Assembly (NCBI GenBank): GCA_045617845.1
Contig: JAZLJL010000066.1
Location: 1 to 64,000 of the forward strand
Length of the DNA: 64,000 nt
Origin: UBA1181 sp045617845
GTDB lineage: Bacteria; Bacteroidota; Bacteroidia; Bacteroidales; Paludibacteraceae
Direction: 5' to 3'
The notes under the pieces are model-generated. The model searched no databases. It was not told the origin of the DNA and saw only the letters and a program-made list of their open reading frames with translations. A program made the position numbers and the translations under genes. Below, piece after piece: positions 44,194 through 54,176 of the stretch; position 1 is the stretch's first letter; every line of letters starts with the position of its first letter.

Positions 44194-45534
44194 ATGGCAC
44201 AAAAATTATGGGATAAAGGCAAAGCGACCAATGCCGAAATAGAGAAATTCACGGTCGGGCGCGACCGCGAGATGGACATTTTTTTAGCGAAGCACGACGT
44301 TATCGGCTCGATGGCCCACATCACGATGTTGGAATCCATCGGACTATTAGGTAAAGACGAGCTTCCCATTCTTTTGAAGGAATTAAAGAGCATATACGAG
44401 CAGGCGGAAGCCGGCAAATTCGAGATAGAAGAAGGCGTTGAGGACGTACATTCCCAAGTGGAGTTGATGCTCACCCGCAAATTAGGCGACATGGGCAAGA
44501 AAATCCACAGCGGACGCTCGCGCAACGACCAGGTTTTGTTAGACATGAAGCTCTTCACCAGAGAGCAAATCAAAAACGTGGCGTTATCCGTCCGTTCCCT
44601 GTTTTCCGTCCTCATCCAACAGAGCGACAAATACAAAGACGTCCTGATGCCAGGATATACCCACTTGCAAATCGCCATGCCATCCTCCTTCGGACTGTGG
44701 TTCGGCGCCTACGCGGAGAGCTTGGCTGACGACATGGAGTTGTTGCTCGCCGCCTGGAAAATGACCAACAGGAACCCGTTAGGCTCGGCTGCCGGATACG
44801 GGTCTTCATTCCCTCTCAACAGACAAATGACGACCGACTTGCTCGGGTTCGACTCCATGGACTACAACGTGGTCTATGCGCAGATGGGACGAGGGAAAAT
44901 CGAGAAGACGGTGGCGTTCGCGCTTTCGGACATCGCAGCGACCATTTCGAAGCTAGCGTTCGACTCCTGCATGTTCACCAGCCAGAACTTCGGATTCCTG
45001 AAGTTGCCTGACGAATGCACCACCGGCTCCAGCATCATGCCCCACAAGAAAAACCCTGACGTGTTCGAACTTACGAGGGCGAAATGCAACAAAATACAAG
45101 CGCTCCCGCAACAAATCATGATGATCATGAACAACCTTCCTTGCGGTTACTTCCGCGACCTGCAAATCATCAAGGAGATATTCATCCCTGTATTCGAAGA
45201 TTTGCAGGACTGCATCCTGATGACATCGCACATCATCAGCCAAGTAAAGGTGAAGGAAGACATCCTCTCCGACAGCAAATACGACTTCATCTTCAGCGTG
45301 GAGGAGGTGAACAGGCTCGTCCTTTCGGGCATGCCTTTCCGCGACGCCTACAAGAAGGTCGGGCTGGACATCGAAGCGGGCAAATTCGTTCCCGACAAGA
45401 ACATCCGACACACCCACGAAGGAAGCATAGGCAACCTCTGCAACGACCGCATCACAGCGTTGATGGACCAAACGATGAGCGAGTTCTCATTCGACAAAGT
45501 TGACAAAGCAATTGAAAAATTACTGAACATATAA
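44194..45534 (+). CDS. argH: Argininosuccinate lyase
   Basis: 446 residues; last step of arginine synthesis, splitting argininosuccinate into arginine and fumarate. Fumarase/aspartase superfamily: SGRSRNDQV near 109-117, HLQIAMPSSF, and the signature loop GSSIMPHKKNPD near 274-285 with the catalytic Ser. Full length. It is followed by rsfS after only 3 bp. Confidence 0.96.
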   Translation: MAQKLWDKGKATNAEIEKFTVGRDREMDIFLAKHDVIGSMAHITMLESIGLLGKDELPILLKELKSIYEQAEAGKFEIEEGVEDVHSQVELMLTRKLGDMGKKIHSGRSRNDQVLLDMKLFTREQIKNVALSVRSLFSVLIQQSDKYKDVLMPGYTHLQIAMPSSFGLWFGAYAESLADDMELLLAAWKMTNRNPLGSAAGYGSSFPLNRQMTTDLLGFDSMDYNVVYAQMGRGKIEKTVAFALSDIAATISKLAFDSCMFTSQNFGFLKLPDECTTGSSIMPHKKNPDVFELTRAKCNKIQALPQQIMMIMNNLPCGYFRDLQIIKEIFIPVFEDLQDCILMTSHIISQVKVKEDILSDSKYDFIFSVEEVNRLVLSGMPFRDAYKKVGLDIEAGKFVPDKNIRHTHEGSIGNLCNDRITALMDQTMSEFSFDKVDKAIEKLLNI

Positions 45535-45537
45535 CAA

Positions 45538-45912
45538 ATGGCAAAAAAAGTATTAGACGAGACTGAATTATTAGTCAATAAGATCGTAGAAGGTATTCAA
45601 GAGAGAAAAGGTACGGGAATCACCATTGTGGACATGTCCAATTTGGAGAATTACGTGTTCCGCTATTTTGTCATCTGCCAAGGCAATTCCAACACCCATG
45701 TCTGCTCCATCGCAGACGAGGTTAAGGATTACGTGAGAGAGAACATTAAGGTGAAGCCTTTCGCCATGGACGGATACAACAACGCCGAATGGATCGCCCT
45801 TGACTATGGGGAAGTGATCCTCCACGTTTTCCTTCCGGAGACGAGACAATTCTATAGTCTTGAGACATTGTGGGAAGACGCTGAAATTAAAGAGATACCA
45901 GATTTGCAATAA
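45538..45912 (+). CDS. rsfS: Ribosome silencing factor RsfS
   Basis: 124 residues of the RsfS/Iojap family, which binds uL14 and blocks subunit joining under starvation. Family segments DYFVICQGNS-like (YFVICQGNSNTHV), GYNNAEWIALDYGEVILHVF and the closing RQFYSLETLWEDA are all present. Tight spacing to argH (3 bp) and ftsH (17 bp) indicates one operon. Confidence 0.95.
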   Translation: MAKKVLDETELLVNKIVEGIQERKGTGITIVDMSNLENYVFRYFVICQGNSNTHVCSIADEVKDYVRENIKVKPFAMDGYNNAEWIALDYGEVILHVFLPETRQFYSLETLWEDAEIKEIPDLQ

Positions 45913-45929
45913 TAGATTGATTTAGCAGT

Positions 45930-48083
45930 ATGGCCGACAACAATAACAAACCGAGATTCAAGAAAGAATTCAAGTTCAACCTCTACTGGGTATACTTGGC
46001 TGTAGGACTATTCTTCATCACCATCATGTTCATGGGTGACAACCCAACGAACAAAGAATTCACGTACGACCAGATAGAGGATTTCGTCATGAACGACTGC
46101 ATCGACAAAGTCGTCGTGATAACAAACAAGAACACAGCCGAAATCTCCATCAAGCCCAATAAGATAGAATACGTATTCGGCAAAGAGGAAGCCAAACAGA
46201 TCAACAAACCTTTATTGACGATCCAAATTCCTTCCGCCGACCGTTTTTCCAAAGACTTGAGCAACTGGCAAAAAAGGGCGAACAGGGCGAAACAACCAAC
46301 CGTAAATCCTAAAGACAAAAAGAAAGGGGACGCTAAGGTCGAGGACAAACAACCTTCGGGCAACGGCATCTCCATCAAATTCAAAGAGGAGACGGACTAT
46401 GGCCAATACCTCATCGGCATCGCCCCATTCCTTATCATCATTTTCTTCTGGATCTTCATGACACGCAGAATGAGCGGAGGTGGAGCCGGAGGCGGTATAT
46501 TCAACGTCGGTCAATCGCAAGCGAAACTCTTCGACAAGAACTCGCACAAAGACAAAATAACCTTCAAGGACGTGGCTGGACTTTCGGAAGCGAAAGAGGA
46601 AATACAAGAAATAGTGCATTTCCTGAAAAACCCGGCTAAATACACTGAACTAGGAGGAAAGATCCCTAAGGGCGCCTTGCTTGTAGGCCCTCCGGGAACA
46701 GGTAAAACCTTATTGGCCAAGGCAGTGGCTGGCGAAGCGGACGTTCCGTTCTTCTCCATGTCGGGATCCGACTTCGTGGAGATGTTCGTGGGCGTGGGCG
46801 CTTCCCGTGTACGCGACCTTTTCCGCCAGGCGAAAGAGAAATCCCCTTGCATCGTCTTCATCGACGAAATCGACGCCATAGGTCGCGCCAGAGGGAAATC
46901 CGTCCATTCTGGAGGTAACGACGAAAGGGAAAACACCTTGAACCAACTGCTCACCGAGATGGACGGATTCGGTTCCAACAGCGGCGTCATCATTCTCGCC
47001 GCCACTAACCGCGCGGACATCCTAGACAAGGCGCTTATGAGACCTGGCCGTTTCGACAGACAAATCATGGTGGACTTGCCTGACGTGGTGGGAAGACGCG
47101 AGATATTCAACGTCCATCTCCGCAACGTAAAAATTGACGACACGGTCGACATCGAGTTCCTTGCCAGACAAACACCTGGATTCTCGGGCGCGGATATCGC
47201 CAACGTCTGCAACGAAGCGGCGCTCATCGCCGCCAGAAAAGAGAAGAAGAATGTCCAAAAGCAGGATTTCCTCGACGCTGTGGACAGAATCGTGGGCGGT
47301 TTGGAGAAGAAGAACGCCATTATGACCAAATCGGAAAAGGCCTTGACGGCTTACCACGAGGCGGGACACGCCACCGTAAGCTGGTTGCTGCAATACGCCA
47401 ACCCGCTCATCAAGGTGACCATCGTCCCTAGAGGACGCGCTCTCGGCGCCGCATGGTACTTGCCTGAAGAACGCCAGCACATCACGACAGAACATCTCTT
47501 GGACGAAATCTGTTCCACTTTAGGAGGTAGAGCGGCGGAAAGCATCATCTACGGAGAAATCTCGACAGGCGCTCTCAACGACTTGGAAAACACAACAAAG
47601 AAAGCATACGCCCTCGTCGCATATTATGGAATGAGCGATAAGTTGAGCAACATTTCCTACTATGACTCGACAGGAGCATCAGACTATTCATTCTCGAAAC
47701 CATACAGCGAGGAGACCGCTAAAGTCATCGACAACGAAGTACAAGCCATCATCAACGAGCAGTACATCAGGGCAACCCAAATACTCAATGAGCATAAGGA
47801 TGGTCTGGTCGAATTGGCGAACCTGCTCATCGAAAGGGAGGTCATCTTCACGGAAGACGTGGAGCGCATCTTCGGCAAACGTCCTTGGATGTCCCGTACA
47901 GATGAATTGAACGCAGAGGCGAAAGAGAAAGAGGAAGCGGAAGGGAAAGCAGAACCGACGGTAACCTCAGAGGAGTATCAAAAGGATTCCTCTGAAGAGG
48001 TGGCAGAAAAGGCTACAGAGCCGACGGAAACCCCAAAAGAAGAGACGCCTATCTCCGAAATGAAAGAAGATAAAGAAGAATAA
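45930..48083 (+). CDS. ftsH: ATP-dependent zinc metalloprotease FtsH
   Basis: 717 residues, membrane-bound AAA+ protease for quality control. Two transmembrane segments (about 18-36 and 155-173) flank a periplasmic domain with a Lys-rich insert. Walker A GPPGTGKT, Walker B IVFIDEIDAIG, SRH RPGRFDRQI, and the zinc site HEAGH with a later Asp ligand. The last 60 residues are a Glu/Lys/Thr-rich tail beyond the usual end. Confidence 0.97.
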   Translation: MADNNNKPRFKKEFKFNLYWVYLAVGLFFITIMFMGDNPTNKEFTYDQIEDFVMNDCIDKVVVITNKNTAEISIKPNKIEYVFGKEEAKQINKPLLTIQIPSADRFSKDLSNWQKRANRAKQPTVNPKDKKKGDAKVEDKQPSGNGISIKFKEETDYGQYLIGIAPFLIIIFFWIFMTRRMSGGGAGGGIFNVGQSQAKLFDKNSHKDKITFKDVAGLSEAKEEIQEIVHFLKNPAKYTELGGKIPKGALLVGPPGTGKTLLAKAVAGEADVPFFSMSGSDFVEMFVGVGASRVRDLFRQAKEKSPCIVFIDEIDAIGRARGKSVHSGGNDERENTLNQLLTEMDGFGSNSGVIILAATNRADILDKALMRPGRFDRQIMVDLPDVVGRREIFNVHLRNVKIDDTVDIEFLARQTPGFSGADIANVCNEAALIAARKEKKNVQKQDFLDAVDRIVGGLEKKNAIMTKSEKALTAYHEAGHATVSWLLQYANPLIKVTIVPRGRALGAAWYLPEERQHITTEHLLDEICSTLGGRAAESIIYGEISTGALNDLENTTKKAYALVAYYGMSDKLSNISYYDSTGASDYSFSKPYSEETAKVIDNEVQAIINEQYIRATQILNEHKDGLVELANLLIEREVIFTEDVERIFGKRPWMSRTDELNAEAKEKEEAEGKAEPTVTSEEYQKDSSEEVAEKATEPTETPKEETPISEMKEDKEE

Positions 48084-48117
48084 AAAACGTATATACAACT
48101 AAACTGGCAACAAATTT

Positions 48118-50643
48118 ATGAGACTAAAATTGTTCACTTTGATAATGTTCACCTTCGCATGTTCATTATCAATATTCGGCGGTTCGAAAATTTCGGGACA
48201 AGTATTTGACCCGACAGGGAATACATTGCCACAAGCGGACGTCCTCCTATACGCGAGTGACGGGACCACCCTAATCGCAGGAGAAGCGACCGACGACGAC
48301 GGAAATTTCCTCATCGACGGCGTATCACTTGACGACTACGTGCTGGAAGTCAGTTTCATGGGATTCAAAGAGAAACGCATCAACATCTCCTTGACGGAGG
48401 ACAAACCCAATAAGAAATACAAAAAAATCGTTTTGGTGGAAGATGCGGACTTGCTCCAGGAAATCACAGTCAGCGCCACGCAATCTGCCATGAAAGTGGA
48501 CATCGACAAGAAAACCTACATGGTGAACAGCAACGCCATCGCCGACGGAACTTCCGCTTCCGAAATCCTGAAGGAGATTCCTTCCGTCGAAGTGGACGTG
48601 GAAGGTAAGGTTTCCATGCGCAACAGCGAAAACGTGGAGATCTACATCAACGGAAAACCAGCTGGCCTAACTGACGAGAACAGAGGTGACATTCTCGAGC
48701 AAATGCCGGCAGGCAGCGTGCAACAGGTGGAAATCATCACCAACCCTTCCTCCAAATTTGATGCGGAAGGTTCCGCGGGAATCATCAACATCATCATGAA
48801 GAAAGACGAAGCGAAAGACACGTCCGCCACCTATTTCGGCTCCGTATCGGCAGGTATCATCTATCCTTGGAATGGGAAAATCGGAGGAAATGTCGGTGCG
48901 AACATCAACTACTCCAAGAAGAAATGGAACATCATCTCCAGCATAGGCGTCATCAACCGCAACATGGTCGGCGAAGGGTTCACGAACCGAGAAACCTACA
49001 AAGGAGACACCACATTCCTCGACCAGGAAAGGAACCAAGACGCCATCATGCGCTCAGGATTCTTCCGTCTCAGCATTGACTATAACGCCAACGACAAAAA
49101 CAGATTCGGATTCTCAGGGATGTTCTCCGTCGGAGACCGTGACAACGAGCAACAACTTCTCTACAACTCAGGCTCCATCATGAACGGTAAAAAGGTGACC
49201 ACCCTATCTGAAGAGCGCAACACAATTACGGACGGACTTCGTTTGATGGGCAACGTCTCCTTCGACTACGTCCACAAATTCGCAGAGGGGCACGAATGGT
49301 CTTCCGTATTCTCTTTCCTGCCAAACAAGAACACGAACGACCAGGAATACGAGCAGTACACGAAATTCAACTCGGCTTTGGACACAATCGCAGCCGACCT
49401 TCACGCTTCGGACTATACCCAATACCAAGACTTCAACGGACACAACCACACCTTCGAAATCCAAAGTGACTACAAAAAGCCTATCAACGAGAAAGGTAAA
49501 ATCGAGACTGGTGTGAAGGCATCCCTCCGTACACAAGGCAACAAAGTCACCTCAGAAATCGAGTCTTGGGGGGCTGACTCCCGTACTGAGCAACCAGAAT
49601 TGGGGAATGACTTCGAATTAAGACAAAACGTATACGCCGCTTACTTCTCTTACGGATACAAGAAAGGAAAATTCGGCATGCAATTAGGTCTGCGAGGCGA
49701 ATTGACAGACGTCTCCTGGGATTTATACACGACGGGGGAAAGCGACGACAAGAAGCCTTACGGAAACCTTTTCCCGACCGCTTTCTTCTCGTACACTTTC
49801 ACACAGAAGGACGAATTGCAACTCAGCTACACACGACGAATCAGCCGTCCTAGACGTTATTGGCTCAACCCTTACGTCAACGTTTCCGACCCTGCCAACA
49901 TCTACTTCGGTAACCCGAACTTGGATCCGGAAATCACCAACTCGTCGGAACTGAGCTACATCAAGAACATGAACCGCTCCACCTTTATGGCTTCCCTCTA
50001 TTACAAACTGACGCAAGACTTGGTTCAGCAATATAGCTGGATCTACAACGACGCCATGTGGAGCACACGCGCCAACCTCGCCACAGCACACTCCAGCGGT
50101 TTGGAACTCATACTCAAAAACCGCTTCAAAGTCGTGTCGCTCACCTATAACGCCAACCTATACTTCTATGCGCTGAAAGGCGGTGACTTCAACGTGACCA
50201 CGGTTATGCCTGGACAAGGAATCATCGAAAGGGAAGTGACCATCAAAGACAAAAGCGATTTCAGCTGGGCAGGACAAATCTCCGCAGATTTCTCCTTGCC
50301 TGCAGACTTCAGGCTTCAGGCTTCGGGCAATTATCGTTCCGCCCGTGCGACAGCCCAAGGAAAATCGCTCCACAACTACAACATCAACCTAGGACTCAAA
50401 CGTTCTTTCTTCAACCAAAAATTGGCAGCCACCTTGGCGGTAAGAGACCTGCTAAACTCAAGGAAAAGACGTTCCGAAACATGGGATGAAACATTCTACC
50501 AGGAATCGGAATTTAAATTCAGCGGACGCACATTAAGCCTCAACCTCTCCTACAACTTCGGAAGCACCTCTTCCAAAAACAAAAAAATGGAGAAAGAGAA
50601 CAACGACGGCTCAGTGGAGGAGGAGGACGATTTCAATTTCTAG
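48118..50643 (+). CDS. TonB-receptor-like outer membrane beta-barrel protein
   Basis: 841 residues. A signal peptide (1-20) is followed by a carboxypeptidase-regulatory-like Ig domain (about 23-100: SGQVFDPTGNTLPQADVLLY) and a plug-like region with EILKEIPSVEVDVEGKVSM, near 145-165. A 20-plus-strand barrel ends ELGSTSSKNKK and an acidic tail. It belongs to the outer-membrane-protein beta-barrel group (OMP_b-brl_3 type) and not to SusC. No SusD neighbour and no substrate clue. The barrel does not close with the usual terminal aromatic residue: after LSYNFG it has about 25 extra charged residues. Confidence 0.82.
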   Translation: MRLKLFTLIMFTFACSLSIFGGSKISGQVFDPTGNTLPQADVLLYASDGTTLIAGEATDDDGNFLIDGVSLDDYVLEVSFMGFKEKRINISLTEDKPNKKYKKIVLVEDADLLQEITVSATQSAMKVDIDKKTYMVNSNAIADGTSASEILKEIPSVEVDVEGKVSMRNSENVEIYINGKPAGLTDENRGDILEQMPAGSVQQVEIITNPSSKFDAEGSAGIINIIMKKDEAKDTSATYFGSVSAGIIYPWNGKIGGNVGANINYSKKKWNIISSIGVINRNMVGEGFTNRETYKGDTTFLDQERNQDAIMRSGFFRLSIDYNANDKNRFGFSGMFSVGDRDNEQQLLYNSGSIMNGKKVTTLSEERNTITDGLRLMGNVSFDYVHKFAEGHEWSSVFSFLPNKNTNDQEYEQYTKFNSALDTIAADLHASDYTQYQDFNGHNHTFEIQSDYKKPINEKGKIETGVKASLRTQGNKVTSEIESWGADSRTEQPELGNDFELRQNVYAAYFSYGYKKGKFGMQLGLRGELTDVSWDLYTTGESDDKKPYGNLFPTAFFSYTFTQKDELQLSYTRRISRPRRYWLNPYVNVSDPANIYFGNPNLDPEITNSSELSYIKNMNRSTFMASLYYKLTQDLVQQYSWIYNDAMWSTRANLATAHSSGLELILKNRFKVVSLTYNANLYFYALKGGDFNVTTVMPGQGIIEREVTIKDKSDFSWAGQISADFSLPADFRLQASGNYRSARATAQGKSLHNYNINLGLKRSFFNQKLAATLAVRDLLNSRKRRSETWDETFYQESEFKFSGRTLSLNLSYNFGSTSSKNKKMEKENNDGSVEEEDDFNF

Positions 50644-50666
50644 CCATTCACGATTCCAAAGATTAG

Positions 50667-50900
50667 ATGAGCTGCAAATTCTTCTCCAACAAGGATTGCG
50701 AATTCTTTCCTTGCCACCAAGGCGTGACGTCAGAGGAGTTCAATTGTCTCTTCTGCTTTTGCCCGCTCTATTCTCTCGGAGACCAATGCGGAGGTGACTT
50801 CTTCTTCCTCCCCGACGGAACCAAAGATTGCTCGTCTTGCGCCATCCCTCATCGGAAAGGGAGCGGTTACAATTATATCTTGAAAAAACTTAAAGGCTAA
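50667..50900 (+). CDS. Cysteine-rich small domain protein
   Basis: 77 residues with nine Cys (3, 11, 16, 27, 30, 32, 41, 55, 58) and the pattern FNCLFCFCPLY ... CGGDFFFLPDGTKDCSSC of the Cys-rich small domain family, which probably binds metal. Homologues are often found fused to or beside cobalamin genes or unlinked, and their function is unknown. It lies 23 bp after the barrel gene and ends at a strong terminator. Confidence 0.85.
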   Translation: MSCKFFSNKDCEFFPCHQGVTSEEFNCLFCFCPLYSLGDQCGGDFFFLPDGTKDCSSCAIPHRKGSGYNYILKKLKG

Positions 50901-50950
50901 TGTCTCTTTAAACATCGAATTGTTTAGTCATTAAGCCAGACAATATCCGG

Positions 50951-50989
50951 GAACTGATTGGATTTATTTTCCAATCAGTTCTTTTTTTT
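50951..50989 (+). terminator. Terminator of the barrel / Cys-rich gene pair
   Basis: A perfect 11-bp stem GAACTGATTGG (50951-50961) with CCAATCAGTTC (50971-50981), then T8. Confidence 0.93.
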
Positions 50990-51144
50990 GCCTACCCTAC
51001 CTCTATTAATTTGCGGGAAAAGTAATTAGTTGGAAAAGAAACTAATCATAAAGATTTATTCTTATATTCGCGACTACAAAAAGTATAAATGTTAAATGTT
51101 TCTTGAATAAAAATTGGATTATCATGTTTAACACAAAAGGTAAA

Positions 51145-53001
51145 ATGAAAAAAGTAAGTTATTCATTATTAGTTCTCATGAGCCTGCTATTCGGCGGCAA
51201 TGTGTATGCGCAGAACGAGTTGTCTTTTGACAACGAGTTATACCAAAAAGCGTTGTGGATGACCACCCGTTTCTATGGAGCGCAAAGAATGGGTGAAGGC
51301 GTGAACTGGCTTGTGGCCACTCACGAAGCGGACAATGTATCCAACCAAATCGGGTTCGACCGTAGCAAGTTCGTAAAGGGAAAATCCTTCTTGAAAGACA
51401 AGGATGGCGACTACGATCTGACAGGCGGTTGGTTCGACTGCGGAGACTTCGTCCTCTTCGGTCAGACATTCTTCTACTCGGCTTATATGCTGCTTCTCGG
51501 ATATACCGCCTTCCCGGAAGGATATCCTGATTACTACTCTGAGGATTACCACGGCTACATCAACGCCGACGACTACACTTGGGAAGGCAAGAAGGGTGAG
51601 CCGGACGGTATACCCGACATCCTGAACGAGGTGAAATATGCGACCGACTATATCATCAAGGCGGTCCGCGACAACAGAAGATTCTACTACCAAAAAGGTA
51701 ACGGAAACCTCGACCACTCAATATGGTGCACCTCTACCGTGAAATCCGCACTCCCGAAAAACAAAGGCGGTGAAGCGGACGGAACCAGGGAGATATCCTG
51801 CGCCACCGGTAACGCAACGGCCATGGCTTCCCAAGCCAGCTCCGCCCTTGCGATCATGGCAAGGGTGTATGCGAAATACGACCAGGAATACGCCGACAAA
51901 TGTCTCGAGAAAGCGAAAGTGGCTTGCGAATTCGTGGAGCAAACAAGCAAAGGAACAACGAAAGCCCCAAATTTCTACGAGGTCGGGAACAGATACATCC
52001 ACGACATGGTGAGCATGTACGCCGAACTGTACAAGACGACTCAAGATCCGGAATACTTGAGAAAGGCGGGAGAGAACTGTGGGTGGTTAGATATAAAGAA
52101 AGAGTACAACTACGGCTACACGCTATGCTATGACCATAGGGAAGACCTCGCCGTCTACGAGATGGCCTCTTTGTCCGACGAATCCGAATGGGGAGAAAAA
52201 GCGCTCAACGTGATGAGTTTTTACGTAGATTCCATGTACAAACCTGTCAATGGCTATGTTTTGAACAAGCAAGGCAGCACATGGGGAGCACTCCGCTACC
52301 CAGCCAACCAAGCATTTGTCTTCGCCCTTTACGACAAACTGACCCATGCGGAAGGATACAATCCTTATACCATTGGAAGCGTCGAATATATCATGGGAAA
52401 GAATGACAAAAACCTTTCATTTATTGTCGGACTCAACGACAATTGTACGAAGAAACCCCACCACAGGAATTACTACCATGACGATACGGATACAAAAACA
52501 ACTATTTATGAGAATTGGAGACAAAAAGAAATCTACACATTGCCTGACATAACCCCTGATTACAAATTTTTCCAATTAGGATATATGGTTGGCGGCAGTC
52601 TGGACGTCAACACATACATAGAAAACGAAGACCCGAATAATTTCTCTTTTACAGAAGGTGGAATCGATTACCAAGCAGGACTCGTAGGCGCTTTAGCCTA
52701 CATCAACGCGAAAGCGAATCCTGTGGAAGTGGACAAAACCCAAGCGGAGAACATCGCCAAGGCGGAGAAGTGTTTCTTCAGTCCTAATCCTGTACAAGAC
52801 AAACTCCACGTACAATTGAGCGGAGATCCACAAGATGGAATCATCGTGGAAGTATTCAACGCATTGGGAGAACTCCAAACCCAAACAACCGTTAGCGGAA
52901 ACGAGTTCGAAATCGATATGAACAACCTTAATAGCGGCGCCTATGTAGTGCGTGTCATCTCCGGAGACAATGTCCATACGGAAAGAATCATAAAGAAGTA
53001 A
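51145..53001 (+). CDS. GH9 cellulase with type A T9SS sorting domain
   Basis: 618 residues from the ATG at 51145, preceded by AAAGG and opening a signal peptide ending VYAQ; the frame runs up to a TTG at 51103. GH9 endoglucanase-type (alpha/alpha)6 barrel directly after the signal: GGWFDCGD (94-101; the base Asp pair in D-C-G-D), the PHHR substrate motif (438-441) and the proton donor Glu504 in TEGGIDYQAG. The last 75 residues are a T9SS type A sorting domain (FFSPNPVQDKLHVQL ... GAYVVRVISGD). No CBM or Ig domain at the front. It hydrolyses beta-1,4-glucan outside the cell. It is flanked by terminators, so it is transcribed alone. Confidence 0.92.
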   Translation: MKKVSYSLLVLMSLLFGGNVYAQNELSFDNELYQKALWMTTRFYGAQRMGEGVNWLVATHEADNVSNQIGFDRSKFVKGKSFLKDKDGDYDLTGGWFDCGDFVLFGQTFFYSAYMLLLGYTAFPEGYPDYYSEDYHGYINADDYTWEGKKGEPDGIPDILNEVKYATDYIIKAVRDNRRFYYQKGNGNLDHSIWCTSTVKSALPKNKGGEADGTREISCATGNATAMASQASSALAIMARVYAKYDQEYADKCLEKAKVACEFVEQTSKGTTKAPNFYEVGNRYIHDMVSMYAELYKTTQDPEYLRKAGENCGWLDIKKEYNYGYTLCYDHREDLAVYEMASLSDESEWGEKALNVMSFYVDSMYKPVNGYVLNKQGSTWGALRYPANQAFVFALYDKLTHAEGYNPYTIGSVEYIMGKNDKNLSFIVGLNDNCTKKPHHRNYYHDDTDTKTTIYENWRQKEIYTLPDITPDYKFFQLGYMVGGSLDVNTYIENEDPNNFSFTEGGIDYQAGLVGALAYINAKANPVEVDKTQAENIAKAEKCFFSPNPVQDKLHVQLSGDPQDGIIVEVFNALGELQTQTTVSGNEFEIDMNNLNSGAYVVRVISGDNVHTERIIKK

Positions 53002-53032
53002 TTGTCATCACTATACTTTTTTTAGCAATGGA

Positions 53033-53065
53033 GAGGCGGAGTCGTAAAGGACTCCGCCTCTTCTT
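53033..53065 (+). terminator. Terminator of the GH9 gene
   Basis: A perfect 11-bp stem GAGGCGGAGTC (53033-53043) with GACTCCGCCTC (53050-53060), then TTCTT. Confidence 0.88.
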
Positions 53066-53161
53066 ATTTTCACCCACCTCGTTTCTTCATTCACAGTTCC
53101 CCATTTCAATAATTCATCAATAAAAAGCATTAAATCCAACAGACGGCAACAAAATATTCCA

Positions 53162-53169
53162 TACATTTG
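53162..53169 (+). promoter_or_regulatory. Promoter -7 box of the surface protein gene
   Basis: A perfect -7 box TACATTTG, 44 bp before the ATG at 53213; no clear -33 box. Confidence 0.45.
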
Positions 53170-53212
53170 CAAAAAAAATGTTTCCGAATAAAATTGAATA
53201 TTAAATATACAT

Positions 53213-54046
53213 ATGAAATCAACGATTAAATTTACATTCACATCACTTCTATTGTTTTTATCCTTTGCCACTGTTCAAGCATCAACTGTCGAAACAGATA
53301 CGGTCATGGTTCAGAAATATGTTGAGACAGATAAAATTAGTGCTACTTCTGTCTATGCGGATAATGTAGATGGCGAACAAGGTGTTTTTTCCGACTTAGA
53401 AGTTATTAACATCACAATGACGCCCCGTAAAACCAATCAAAGACCAGCTTTTAATCAGGAAACCCCTCCAAAAATTCTCATGTATTCTGTAAATTACCAA
53501 ACTGCTTCCACCTTGGAAATGGGCTTCGAAAACGGCCCAGATCCCGAATCTGATCCCCATCGCATTTCCTTCACCGCTCACGGTCCCATGGGAAGTGGTA
53601 CCGCCATGAATTTCCACGCAGCCCAATACAACTTCACCTTTAACGGCTACAGCGGTAGCGAGACAGGCGTCATGAAAGTAGACGGCAAGATTTTATGCAA
53701 GGAGGAGATCCGTGTGGCGGAAGTCAACACCGACAAAATCAACACGAAAGGCATCAACGCCAAAGAAATCAACGTGGAGATGGGGCATGCGGCGGACTAT
53801 GTGTTCGACGAAAAATATGAACTAAAATCCCTTGGAGAAGTGGAGGAATACGTGAAAAAGAACAAGCACCTCCCCGGAATACCTTCCGCCTCAGAGTTCA
53901 AAGAGAACGGCATGAACGTATCCGAGACGAGCAACCTCCTACTCGAAAAGATAGAGGAACTCACGCTCTATATGATTCGCCTCCAGAAGGAAGTCGAGCA
54001 ACTGAAGGAAGAGAACAATGCCCTTAGGAATGGCGGCAAGCAATAA
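53213..54046 (+). CDS. Secreted coiled-coil protein, tail-fibre-like C-terminus
   Basis: 277 residues with a signal peptide ending VQAS. The middle holds beta-rich sequence (YNFTFNGYSGSETGVMKVDGKILCKEEI) split around 144-172. It is followed by a short repeat (VNTDKINTKGINAKEINVE). The end is a segment widespread in Bacteroidota surface proteins: YVFDEKYELKSLGEVEEY, KHLPGIPSASEFKENG, then a coiled coil (LLLEKIEELTLYMIRLQKE). This end usually trimerises, as in tail-fibre or S74-like proteins, but no peptidase residues are visible. Codon use changes inside the gene: the first 110 codons are AT-rich, the last 130 resemble the host. Function unknown. Confidence 0.7.
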   Translation: MKSTIKFTFTSLLLFLSFATVQASTVETDTVMVQKYVETDKISATSVYADNVDGEQGVFSDLEVINITMTPRKTNQRPAFNQETPPKILMYSVNYQTASTLEMGFENGPDPESDPHRISFTAHGPMGSGTAMNFHAAQYNFTFNGYSGSETGVMKVDGKILCKEEIRVAEVNTDKINTKGINAKEINVEMGHAADYVFDEKYELKSLGEVEEYVKKNKHLPGIPSASEFKENGMNVSETSNLLLEKIEELTLYMIRLQKEVEQLKEENNALRNGGKQ

Positions 54047-54090
54047 AAACCGATAAAAGGCGGCAGGACCCCAATCGGTCAATGATCAAA

Positions 54091-54133
54091 AAACGCAACT
54101 GGCACAATAAAGTGTCACAGTTGCGTTTTTTTT
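54091..54133 (+). terminator. Terminator before the hybrid regulator
   Basis: Stem AAACGCAACTG (54091-54101) with CAGTTGCGTTT (54118-54128) and an inner GGCAC/GTGTC pair, followed by T tract. Confidence 0.93.
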
Positions 54134-54176
54134 TATACATTCGCAGTATATGCGTTTCACAAAGACGGAATTAGGC

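Noticed and set aside
51103..51144. Upstream TTG start for the GH9 gene
   Set aside because: The ATG at 51145 has a better ribosome-binding context and begins the signal peptide.
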